Below are positions 1-6,511 of a stretch of DNA of 6,564 nucleotides, piece by piece. Below the pieces are notes generated by a model that searched no databases, was not told the DNA's origin, and worked only from the letters and a program-made list of their open reading frames with translations. The stretch is from NCBI GenBank assembly GCA_947479075.1, contig CANJZR010000225.1:1-6564 (forward strand), read 5' to 3'. Numbering within the stretch: the stretch's first letter is position 1; every line of letters begins with the position of its first letter. The position numbers were made by a program, and so were the translations under genes. The stretch is from Planctomycetaceae bacterium (GTDB taxonomy: Bacteria > Planctomycetota > Planctomycetia > Planctomycetales > Planctomycetaceae).

Positions 1-78
1 AATGGGGAGATTCCAGCACGCCAACGCCGACTCAAGAAAATCAACGGCATCCTGGAGGCACTTCCGCAGCAGGAGTGA
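1..78 (+). CDS. C-terminal end of an unidentified protein (partial)
   Basis: Reading from base 1 in frame 1 gives 25 codons ending in TGA at 76-78. The peptide is charged and looks helical, with the core RRLKKINGILEAL and a short PQQE tail, as expected at the C-terminus of a soluble protein. The gene would start to the left of the window and run convergently toward speA, whose stop is 71 bases further on. The segment is too short to assign a family, and the function is unknown. A competing plus-strand frame (2-190) starts with ATG but gives an Arg/Ser-rich sequence that looks non-coding and would overlap the end of speA. The reading is plausible but rests on one short stretch. Confidence 0.4.
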   Translation, partial: NGEIPARQRRLKKINGILEALPQQE

Positions 79-149
79 TGTCCAGCCGTCGATGTTCGCG
101 CTGCTTAGCCACCATCCGGGGCCCCGGGCACTGCGAAAGATCTGGTCGG

Positions 150-2069
150 CTACTCCCCGTCCGGCTCTTCCAGGTACGTGTACCCGCTGAGGCCGTCCTC
201 ATAGAACCGCTCGAAACGGCCAGCCTCTTCGTGAGTGATCCGTTTCTCGCGCACAGCTGTCTCGATCGACACCTGTAACCGGGCCATCAGGTCCTTCCCC
301 TCGAATTGAACGTAGTCGAGGACCTCGCTGACGGTTTCGCCCTTGAGGATCTGATTGAGGATCACCTCACCGCTCGGGCTCAGGTCGACATGCACGGCGT
401 TCGTATCGCCAAACAGGTTGTGCAGGTCGCCCAGGATCTCCTGGTATGCCCCGATGAGAAACGCCCCCATGTAATAGTGATGCCCGTCATAGGGGTGCAG
501 CATCAGCGTCTTCTTCACGTCGCGCTGATCGATGAAGGCGTCGATCTTGCCATCCGAGTCGCATGTGATGTCGCTAATGATGGCGTGCCGTGTCGGCTGC
601 TCATTCAACCGGTGAATCGGCATCACCGGAAACAGCTGCTTGATTGCCCAACTGTCGGGGAGCGACTGGAACAGCGAGAAGTTGCCGTAGTAAATGTCGG
701 ACAACATCCGGTCGAGACCGGCGAGTTCCTCCGGGACGTAGTCGACATCCAGCAGGAGCTTGCGGATCTTGTGCATGATCCCGAAGAACAGGTTCTCTGC
801 GACGACCCGCTGATCCAGCGGCAGGTATCCGGCACTGAACAGCGTCGTCGCCGTGTCGAGGGCCTGGATCGCGTCGTGGTAGGCCTCGAGCAGGTTGCGA
901 GCGGTCAGTTCCTGATAAGTGAATGACAGATCGTGGAGCGGTTGTTCGTAGATCTCCGGGATCTCGGCGGGGATCTCGGTCACGTCGCCCTGATTCGTCA
1001 CGCCGAGCGTGCCGAAGACCAGCACGCTGTGAAAGGCGGCCACAGCTCGTCCGCTCTCGGTGATGATATGTGGGTGCGGCACACCGACTTCATCGCAGAC
1101 GGTCTGAATGTGATACACCACGTCGCTGGCGTATTCCTGCTCCGTGTAATTCATGCTCGATTCGAAGTTCGTCTGCGAACCGTCGTAGTCGATCCCCAGC
1201 CCGCCACCCACGTCGAGATACTTGAGTCCCGCCCCACGTTTCGCCAGATCGGTGTAGACGCGAATCGCTTCGGTCACCGCGTTCTTCACCTGGCGGATGT
1301 TGGTAATCTGACTGCCGAGGTGGAAATGCAGCAGCTGCAGGCAATCCGCCATGCCGATGGATTCGAGCTTCTGCAGACACTTGAGCAGTTCGCTGACGGT
1401 CAGGCCGAACTTGGACCGATAACCGCCCGATGACTGCCAGCGTCCCGACCCCCGGGTCGCCAGCTTGACCCGCATCCCGATCTGGGGCCGAACGCCAACC
1501 TTCTCAGCGTACTTGAGGACCAGTTCCAGCTCCGACATCTTCTCGACGACGGGGATGACGTTGCGGCCGATCTTCTGGCCGATCATGGCCAGTTCGATGA
1601 ACTCGTCATCCTTGAAGCCATTGCAGATCACCGGGGTCTCGGTGTCGGCCAATGCGATCACCGCCATGAGTTCCGGCTTGCTGCCCGCTTCGAGCCCAAA
1701 CCCCAGCGGGCGTCCGTACTCGATGATCTTCTCAACGACCTCCCGCTGCTGGTTCACCTTGATCGGATAGACGCAGGAGTACTGGCCTTTGTATTCATGC
1801 TCCTTGATCGCATGATCGAAGACATCATGGATCGCCTTGAGCCGGTCCTTCAAAATCCCGTTGAATCGCACGAGAATCGGCAGGTCGAGACCGCGCTGTA
1901 CCAACCGGTCGATCAGAGCCTTCAGGTCGAGACTCCGCGCCGGATCGCGGTCGGGATGTACGAAGACATTGCCATTCTGACCGACCGTAAAGTAACCCTT
2001 GCCCCAGCGCGGGACATCATACAGATCGCCAGAATCCTCGCTGGTCCAACGGTCAACTGGATCGATCAT
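150..2069 (-). CDS. speA: Biosynthetic arginine decarboxylase (PLP-dependent)
   Basis: SpeA decarboxylates L-arginine to agmatine, the first step of the agmatine route to putrescine and spermidine, and acts in the cytoplasm. The product has 639 residues, close to the roughly 630-660 usual for the family. The PLP-binding lysine is K104 in YPIKVNQ. H250 in HFHLGSQ should stack on the cofactor ring. The glycine-rich phosphate-binding loop is GGGLG at 288-292, and ESGRA is at 338-342. SDITCDSDGK around C503 carries the cysteine that family IV decarboxylases place in the active site from the partner subunit. The C-terminal half (about 375-639) matches the SpeA-specific helical and small C-terminal domains, which separates it from ornithine or diaminopimelate decarboxylases. 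The ATG at 2067-2069 has GGGAG 9 bases upstream (2079-2083), which supports this start. The stop is TAG. No agmatinase or agmatine deiminase gene is adjacent. All key residues are intact and the identification is firm. Confidence 0.96.
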   Translation of the reverse strand: MIDPVDRWTSEDSGDLYDVPRWGKGYFTVGQNGNVFVHPDRDPARSLDLKALIDRLVQRGLDLPILVRFNGILKDRLKAIHDVFDHAIKEHEYKGQYSCVYPIKVNQQREVVEKIIEYGRPLGFGLEAGSKPELMAVIALADTETPVICNGFKDDEFIELAMIGQKIGRNVIPVVEKMSELELVLKYAEKVGVRPQIGMRVKLATRGSGRWQSSGGYRSKFGLTVSELLKCLQKLESIGMADCLQLLHFHLGSQITNIRQVKNAVTEAIRVYTDLAKRGAGLKYLDVGGGLGIDYDGSQTNFESSMNYTEQEYASDVVYHIQTVCDEVGVPHPHIITESGRAVAAFHSVLVFGTLGVTNQGDVTEIPAEIPEIYEQPLHDLSFTYQELTARNLLEAYHDAIQALDTATTLFSAGYLPLDQRVVAENLFFGIMHKIRKLLLDVDYVPEELAGLDRMLSDIYYGNFSLFQSLPDSWAIKQLFPVMPIHRLNEQPTRHAIISDITCDSDGKIDAFIDQRDVKKTLMLHPYDGHHYYMGAFLIGAYQEILGDLHNLFGDTNAVHVDLSPSGEVILNQILKGETVSEVLDYVQFEGKDLMARLQVSIETAVREKRITHEEAGRFERFYEDGLSGYTYLEEPDGE

Positions 2070-2112
2070 TCAGGGGGACTCCCGAGCGCAAGAAGTGACT
2101 GACAAGTAAGCC

Positions 2113-2141
2113 ACTCTATCTACGTCCGGAGTGGAATTCAA
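2113..2141 (-). promoter_or_regulatory. Possible sigma70-like promoter of speA
   Basis: Read on the minus strand, TTGAAT (2141-2136) and TAGAGT (2118-2113) lie exactly 17 bases apart. Each matches 4 of 6 consensus positions. Transcription would begin near 2106, giving a leader of about 37 bases before the speA ATG that includes the GGGAG ribosome site. Spacing and placement are good but the matches are only moderate, and such pairs also occur by chance. Elsewhere in this 231-base gap (2070-2300) I see no gene or strong terminator. A 6-bp inverted repeat, GTGTTG/CAACAC at 2176-2196, lacks a U-tract. Confidence 0.3.
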
Positions 2142-2300
2142 TTTCCTGGTTGCACAGGTCAGCTGGTTTGGATGCGTGTTGCAGGAACTACAACACCGGA
2201 AGACGATCCGCCAGCGCGACAATCGCTGCATCCCCTACGATCTGACAAGCCCGAACCTGCCAGCAAACGGGATACCGATGAACCTGTTGCATGGGAACAG

Positions 2301-3074
2301 TTATCTGGCTGTCCAGCCACCGTCGACGGTGAGCAGACTCCCTGTGATGTAGCTGCTGGCGTTGCTGGCCAGGAAGATCGCAGCTCCCTGGATTTCCTCC
2401 ATACGGCCCCAGCGATTGAGAGCCACGGCTCCGACGATGTTCTTGAGAGCTTCTTCGCTGTTGGCAATCGGCTCGTTCATCGGGGTCAGGAACGGCCCCG
2501 GACAGATCGCGTTGCAGGTGATTCCATGCGGAGCCAGCTCCAGCCCCAGCGCCCGCGTCATCTGGACGACTGCACCCTTGCTGGCGGTGTAGGGGGTCCG
2601 GTTGGAGAGACCCACAACGCCGAGCGTACTGGCCATATTGATGATGCGTCCGTAACTGGCCTTCTTCATGTGCGGCACGACTGCCTTGGAGCAGAGCCAC
2701 AACCCGTCGACGTTGATCTCCTGCACCTTGCGGAACTGCTCGAAGGTCAGCTCATCGATCGGCCCACGGATGTTGATCCCGGCGTTGTTGATCAGAATGT
2801 CGATCTTGCCGAACTTCTTGAGAGCCGTCTGAACCATCGCATCGACATCAGCGGGCTGCGACACGTCAGCGGCAACACCGATGGCCTGACGACCGTAGTC
2901 GCGGGCGATCTCGGCGGCGACCTCTTCGACTTCACTGAGAGTCCTGCTCGCCAGCACCAGATCGGCTCCCGCAGATGCCAGCCCGGCAGCCATCGCAGCG
3001 CCGAGTCCCTTGGAGCCCCCGGTCACGAGTGCGACGCGTCCAGTGAGATCGAACTGCTTGATGCCGGGTAACAT
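2301..3074 (-). CDS. Short-chain dehydrogenase/reductase (FabG/gluconate dehydrogenase-like)
   Basis: This is a classical SDR oxidoreductase of 257 residues, the usual length, that reduces a carbonyl or oxidises an alcohol with NAD(P)(H) in the cytoplasm. The Rossmann fold opens with the TGGSKGLG cofactor motif at 18-25. NNAG at 96-99 stabilises the central sheet. The catalytic tetrad is complete: N121, S149, Y162 and K166 (YTASK). The PG motif at 192-193 and the C-terminal TGSLLTVDGG are typical of tetrameric FabG-like enzymes. The Ser-Arg pair at 43-44 after the second strand favours NADP(H), by general SDR rules. The opening FDLTGRVALVTGG resembles gluconate 5-dehydrogenase and 2-deoxygluconate 3-dehydrogenase relatives, but the substrate cannot be read from the sequence. 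The ATG at 3072-3074 has AAGG 7 bases upstream; the stop is TAA. The nearest upstream gene is the small membrane protein, 107 bases away, so co-transcription is possible but not shown. Certain as an SDR, uncertain as to reaction. Confidence 0.92.
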   Translation of the reverse strand: MLPGIKQFDLTGRVALVTGGSKGLGAAMAAGLASAGADLVLASRTLSEVEEVAAEIARDYGRQAIGVAADVSQPADVDAMVQTALKKFGKIDILINNAGINIRGPIDELTFEQFRKVQEINVDGLWLCSKAVVPHMKKASYGRIINMASTLGVVGLSNRTPYTASKGAVVQMTRALGLELAPHGITCNAICPGPFLTPMNEPIANSEEALKNIVGAVALNRWGRMEEIQGAAIFLASNASSYITGSLLTVDGGWTAR

Positions 3075-3181
3075 GGCGGGGCCTTATTGAGGTTGAACGT
3101 GAACAGGGAGGAGAGCAGGGGATGCGGGTGACAGCGAGTCAGGAGTTAGCGTCTCGTGCGCGTCGCCCCGCAGTTACTGTT

Positions 3182-3481
3182 TTACAGAATCCACAGACTG
3201 ACGTACCAGTTCACGAACCGGCCCAAGGGCGGAAACCAGCCACACAGAATCCAGAGCGGTTCGTAAAAGGCCGCGATCACAGTCGGGCCGCTCACATACT
3301 TTCCGGCATACCACTGCCAGTAGAGCGGACCAATTGACAGCACATAAACAACCAGCGTGATGGCCATTTGAAGTAGCGCCATCCTGAACCGCGAACGAGG
3401 GCGTTGAGGAGGTGGCGACAGGGCCTGATTGCCCACTGGTTTTTGACTGTCCGGCAGATTCACACGCAGATTCCACGACAC
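3182..3481 (-). CDS. Small aromatic-rich membrane protein of unknown function
   Basis: This 99-residue product is not assigned to a named family. Residues 1-34 are polar and Pro/Arg-rich (PPPQRPRSRFR), suggesting a cytoplasmic N-terminus by the positive-inside rule. Residues 35-55 (MALLQMAITLVVYVLSIGPLY) form a clear transmembrane segment. Residues 67-98 are a second hydrophobic stretch rich in Trp, Tyr, Phe and Pro (YEPLWIL, GWFPPLGRFVNWY) that could be another membrane segment or a re-entrant hairpin. From memory, the pattern resembles short hypothetical proteins of planctomycetes. The start is weak: GTG at 3479-3481 has no Shine-Dalgarno at normal distance, since GAGG lies 18 bases upstream. 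The internal Met34, just before the first membrane segment, is an alternative start. It follows the esterase terminator and precedes the SDR gene by 107 bases. The membrane-type composition argues for a real gene. Confidence 0.62.
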   Translation of the reverse strand: MSWNLRVNLPDSQKPVGNQALSPPPQRPRSRFRMALLQMAITLVVYVLSIGPLYWQWYAGKYVSGPTVIAAFYEPLWILCGWFPPLGRFVNWYVSLWIL

Positions 3482-3629
3482 ATTGGCTAAAAGAACATCC
3501 TCAGCCAGAGTCCATGATTCCGCGAGTTGAGCCAGACCGCAAGGGACCTTGCAGTTTTTTCAGTGAACTGCGCGGATGTTTCAGGGCGAGTTATCTTCAA
3601 GTCGCCCGATTCTTTGAGCGTATGACCAC

Positions 3630-3661
3630 AAAAAAAGAGCGTCCCCGTATGGAGACGCTCT
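3630..3661 (-). terminator. Rho-independent terminator of the esterase gene
   Basis: A perfect 8-bp stem, AGAGCGTC (3636-3643) with GACGCTCT (3654-3661), can be extended by two C-G pairs past a bulged A at 3653, leaving a small loop around 3646-3650. On the minus strand the stem is followed at once by a run of seven T's (3636-3630, the first base paired in the stem). This is a textbook intrinsic terminator. It lies 60 bases past the esterase stop codon and oriented to end that transcript. No U-tract follows on the plus strand, so it acts in one direction. It separates the esterase from the membrane protein/SDR genes. Confidence 0.87.
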
Positions 3662-3721
3662 CTGATGTCCGTGACCGATGGAAGCTCAGCCCCCATCGAT
3701 CACATCGTCGTCAATTCAAAG

Positions 3722-5275
3722 TTATTCTGTATTGGACGCGTCGGTCCACTTGTCGCTGCGGAATGGCGACGCCGGTAGTCCCGCCCCATTGACGAGGTTG
3801 GGTTCCGCCAGCTGGTGGTACCCGAACCGCACCGCCACTGGCTTCGTGACGCCTTCCGCACTGACCACTACGGTATCGCCTTCGATCTTGGCGGTCGCCT
3901 TCACGAACTTCTTGTCCTCTCCGGCGATGGTCCACCACGAGAGGTCCTTGCCGTCGCTCGCCTTCAGACCAGCTGCGTGATCGAAGCTGACGATGATCTT
4001 GTTGCCGTCCGTCTTGATCGACTTATAGAGTGGTCCCGTGTAGACCAGATCGCTCTTGCCATAAGTGTTGGCCAGTGCCCAGAGCGACAGACGGCGCCCG
4101 ACTTCCTGCTTGTTCGGCGGATGGATGTCCTTGAGAGTCGTGATATCGGTCAACACGGCCATGCCGGTATTCTTGACCTTCAGCGTCTCGGTCTGAGCTT
4201 CCCAGATCCCGGGCAGTTCATAGGTCCGCTTCGGTCCGTAATCAAACGGTGCGAGTTGGGCGAAGAGGACCGGGAAGTCGCGATTGCCTTCCTGATTCCA
4301 GGCAGCTCGCCAGCCTTCAATCATGGCGCGTTTCAGGTGGTAGTAGTGCATTCCCTGCCCGTTGTTCGATTCTCCCTGGTACCAGAGGAATCCACGGATC
4401 CCGAACGGGACGATCGGATAGATCATTCCGTTGTAAAGCCCCGTGTGATTGTAATTGCTGTTCAGCGGGTGATTAGGCACAGCTGGTGGAGAGGCGGGAA
4501 GTGCATCGCCAGGCTTGGCCGCTTTGATGGCTTCGTTGTACGCCTTGATCGCATCGGCGTTGCCAGTGAGTGCATCCGCATAGCCCTTGAGCATTCCCAG
4601 CCATTCATTCTTCTCGGCTTCGACTTCCGGGATGGCGGCATAGCCCTGTGGCGGGATCCATGGCTGGATGCGAGTCCCGCCCCAGGCGGTGGTGATCAGG
4701 CCAACGGGCGTGTTGAGCTGCTTATGAATCTCGCGACCGAAGAAGTACAGCACCGCCGACGAAGGACCAACAGTCTCAGGCGAGCATTCGACCCACTTGG
4801 CCTGGATGCGTTCAGCGGGAGTCCCCGAGGGAACGAGTGGGATCATGAACAGGCGGATCGTCGGATACTTGGCATTGGCGATCTCTTCGGCCGGATTCAG
4901 CGAACGTTCAACGCTCCACTGCATGTTCGACTGGCCGGATCCGGCCCAGACTTCACCAACGAGAATGTTGGCGATCTTGATCTCGTTCTTGCCCTTGACG
5001 GTCATCTCGTGAGGACCGCCTGCTGTCGTCACGGCGGGGAGCTTCACCTTCCACTTGCCGGCAGCATCGGCAGTGGCTTTGGCACTGGTGGCTCCGAGAG
5101 TCACTGTCACTTCCTCGCCCGCATCGGCCCAGCCCCAGATCGGCAGTGGGATGTCTTTCTGCAGGACCATGTTGTTGCTGATGATTTCCGGCAACTTGAC
5201 ATCAGCACGGACAATGGACCCCATCATCAGCAGCACAGCTGCTGTTACCATCAGACACCATCGCATGAGTTTCAT
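3722..5275 (-). CDS. Secreted sialate O-acetylesterase (SGNH-type hydrolase)
   Basis: The enzyme is predicted to remove O-acetyl groups from sialic acids or other acetylated sugars outside the cytoplasm, exposing glycans to further breakdown. The 517-residue product starts with a signal peptide: basic MKLMR, a hydrophobic core to about residue 20, and likely cleavage after A24 (IVRA/D). The mature protein begins with a beta-rich domain (about 28-105: LPEIISNNMVLQKD) and then the catalytic domain. The nucleophile is S116 in the SGQSNM motif. WYQGESN is at 298-304, and D383/H385 in DIHPP complete the active site. Residues 215-272 form an Ala/Lys/Pro-rich insert before the GLYNGMIYP motif (279-287). 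A beta domain (about 415-517) closes the protein. The ATG has AGGAG 8 bases upstream (5284-5288), so the start is secure. It has its own promoter candidate and terminator and appears monocistronic. The family is clear; the natural substrate is not, since many environmental members probably act on plant or algal acetylated sugars. Confidence 0.93.
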   Translation of the reverse strand: MKLMRWCLMVTAAVLLMMGSIVRADVKLPEIISNNMVLQKDIPLPIWGWADAGEEVTVTLGATSAKATADAAGKWKVKLPAVTTAGGPHEMTVKGKNEIKIANILVGEVWAGSGQSNMQWSVERSLNPAEEIANAKYPTIRLFMIPLVPSGTPAERIQAKWVECSPETVGPSSAVLYFFGREIHKQLNTPVGLITTAWGGTRIQPWIPPQGYAAIPEVEAEKNEWLGMLKGYADALTGNADAIKAYNEAIKAAKPGDALPASPPAVPNHPLNSNYNHTGLYNGMIYPIVPFGIRGFLWYQGESNNGQGMHYYHLKRAMIEGWRAAWNQEGNRDFPVLFAQLAPFDYGPKRTYELPGIWEAQTETLKVKNTGMAVLTDITTLKDIHPPNKQEVGRRLSLWALANTYGKSDLVYTGPLYKSIKTDGNKIIVSFDHAAGLKASDGKDLSWWTIAGEDKKFVKATAKIEGDTVVVSAEGVTKPVAVRFGYHQLAEPNLVNGAGLPASPFRSDKWTDASNTE

Positions 5276-5337
5276 GGGAAGTACTCCTGGATCAAATCAG
5301 TGAGAAGTGGCGACGCACAATGCATCACCCTTCGCCG

Positions 5338-5366
5338 ATGTTAGCGGGGGCCGGGCGAGTTGTCAG
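5338..5366 (-). promoter_or_regulatory. Probable sigma70-like promoter of the esterase gene
   Basis: On the minus strand CTGACA (5366-5361, 5 of 6 consensus positions) is followed after exactly 17 bases by TAACAT (5343-5338, 4 of 6). The spacer is very GC-rich. Transcription would start near 5331, giving a leader of about 55 bases that contains the AGGAG ribosome site. The element lies between the holB stop and the esterase start, where a promoter is expected. No operator repeat is evident around it. Confidence 0.45.
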
Positions 5367-5387
5367 GGATCACCACTTACGATGGGG

Positions 5388-5429
5388 GCGACTCGTCGAG
5401 GTCGTGCTGCAACTCGAATCTAGAGTCGC
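5388..5429 (-). other. Imperfect hairpin downstream of holB
   Basis: Nested inverted repeats form an outer 7-bp stem, GCGACTC (5388-5394) with GAGTCGC (5423-5429), and an inner 5-bp stem, TCGAG (5396-5400) with CTCGA (5413-5417). They are separated by an uneven internal loop of 1 and 5 bases and closed by a 12-base loop. The structure begins 11 bases past the holB stop. No T-run follows on the minus strand (it runs into C's), so it is not a standard intrinsic terminator. It could end transcription less efficiently or protect the 3' end of the holB message. Confidence 0.4.
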
Positions 5430-5440
5430 GCGGAGTACCA

Positions 5441-6511
5441 TTACTCAATCATGTGTAACGCACCGCGGCCAATGCGTCCGAGGTCGTGGCAGAAGGCGTC
5501 GAGGCAGAGCGGAACCGGCATTGATTCGAGCATTTGAGTCTCAGCTTCCAGACACCGGTCGAGCATCAGGCCCCAGCGGTCGAAAGCGACCAGGTCGTCG
5601 GGCGAAAACCGATTTCGTACAGCGGTGATGCTTGCCGCCTCATCGGCGATCGATTGACCACTCACCCCGAGTAACCGCCGGTAAAAGTCAGCGGCAAAGC
5701 GAACCAGCCAGATGGCCGCCTTCCGCTGAGTCGCTGGGTCTTTGCCCTGTTCTTCAATGGTCGACTGAAAGTGCTTACTCGCCCCGAGGCTGTCAAAGTC
5801 GGACTGTGCCAGCTGGCGATAGACACTCGATCGAATGGCCCGCAACTCGGGAGACTGCAGCTGGGCCGCTGTCTCGAGACTTCCTTCGCAGAGGGCGGCG
5901 ATCGCGGAGGCCTGCGTGCGGTCTGTTTCCATCCCCTGGTCGATCAACAGTTCAGTGATGTCTTCCGGGGACAATGGCGAGAACAGGATCGGTTGGCAGC
6001 GGGAGCGAATCGTCGGCAGAATCGATTCCGACTCAGGAGCTGTCAGAAATAGGATCGCCCCAGCTGGAGGCTCTTCCAGGGTCTTGAGCAGGGCGTTGGC
6101 ACTGGCGTCGTTCATCGTGTGGGCGTCATCGATGATGGCCACACGACGCGAAGCTGTCATGGGACGCAGCGAAAGGTCATGGCACAGACCCTCGCGTCCG
6201 CGCCGCTCGGGCGGGCCGATCAACAGTTCGATCGGCAACTCCTGTTTCCCTTCGGGACGTTCGACGACCAGCAGATCGGGATGCGTTCCTGCGACGACCT
6301 GCTTACAGCTGGGACACTCGCCACAGGCATCGAGTTGATCGGGTGTGCGCTGGGTACAGAACAGACACTGCGCCACCAGCTGAGCGAACTTTCGCTTTCC
6401 AATCCCCGGCGGACCGACCAGTAGAAATCCATGCGCCAACCGATCCCGCTGCACCGCCCGGCGGAACATTTCGATCTGTCGTGAATGTCCGCGAAGGGCT
6501 TGCCAGATCAT
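5441..6511 (-). CDS. holB: DNA polymerase III subunit delta-prime (clamp loader)
   Basis: Delta-prime is the fixed subunit of the clamp loader, which opens the beta sliding clamp and places it on primed DNA during replication. The product has 356 residues against about 334 in E. coli. Residues 1-20 (WQALRGHSRQIEMFRRAV) and LAHGFLLVGPPGIGK are the classic opening of HolB/DnaX-type AAA+ proteins. The P-loop is at 33-40. Four cysteines of the zinc module are present: C52, C63, C66 and C69 (CGECPSC). Walker B is VAIIDDAH (124-131), followed by ANALLKTLEEPP (138-149) and the SRC arginine-finger motif at 170-172. The C-terminal third (about 220-356) is helical, as in the oligomerisation collar. The P-loop lysine K39 is followed by R40 instead of Thr/Ser, consistent with the poor nucleotide binding typical of this subunit; DnaX paralogues keep K-T/S. 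The ATG start fits the family, but no Shine-Dalgarno is visible upstream. The stop is TAA. A tmk neighbour, common for holB, would lie outside the window. Confidence 0.94.
   Translation of the reverse strand: MIWQALRGHSRQIEMFRRAVQRDRLAHGFLLVGPPGIGKRKFAQLVAQCLFCTQRTPDQLDACGECPSCKQVVAGTHPDLLVVERPEGKQELPIELLIGPPERRGREGLCHDLSLRPMTASRRVAIIDDAHTMNDASANALLKTLEEPPAGAILFLTAPESESILPTIRSRCQPILFSPLSPEDITELLIDQGMETDRTQASAIAALCEGSLETAAQLQSPELRAIRSSVYRQLAQSDFDSLGASKHFQSTIEEQGKDPATQRKAAIWLVRFAADFYRRLLGVSGQSIADEAASITAVRNRFSPDDLVAFDRWGLMLDRCLEAETQMLESMPVPLCLDAFCHDLGRIGRGALHMIE

Noticed and set aside
306..1433. Two long plus-strand open frames (306-926 and 933-1433) opposite speA
   Set aside because: Both are antisense to conserved SpeA sequence and show the same shadow composition (Val/Asp/His/Arg-rich). 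Neither contains a family motif.
2176..2196. Inverted repeat GTGTTG/CAACAC downstream of the SDR gene as a terminator
   Set aside because: The stem is only 6 bp with a 9-base loop, and no T-run follows in the minus-strand direction. It lies over 100 bases from the SDR stop.
2284..2300. Small hairpin CTGTT/AACAG immediately after the SDR stop codon
   Set aside because: It is a 5-bp stem, AT-rich for its length, with no following U-tract. It is indistinguishable from chance.
2188..2700. A 170-codon minus-strand frame overlapping the end of the SDR gene
   Set aside because: It is a shifted frame of the SDR coding sequence, rich in Arg/Ser/Gln/His, and conflicts with the conserved SDR C-terminus.
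2172..3071. A 299-codon plus-strand open frame opposite the SDR gene
   Set aside because: It mirrors the SDR frame almost exactly, has no domain, and its composition (Asp/His/Arg/Gly) is that of an antisense shadow.
3487..3696. A 69-codon minus-strand frame between the esterase and the membrane protein
   Set aside because: It runs through the intrinsic terminator hairpin and its U-tract and has no recognisable features, so it is unlikely to be translated.
3815..5344. A 509-codon plus-strand open frame opposite the esterase
   Set aside because: It is antisense to a gene with full catalytic motifs and a signal peptide. Its product is rich in Arg, His, Asp and Val with no recognisable domain, as expected from the complement of a GC-rich coding frame.
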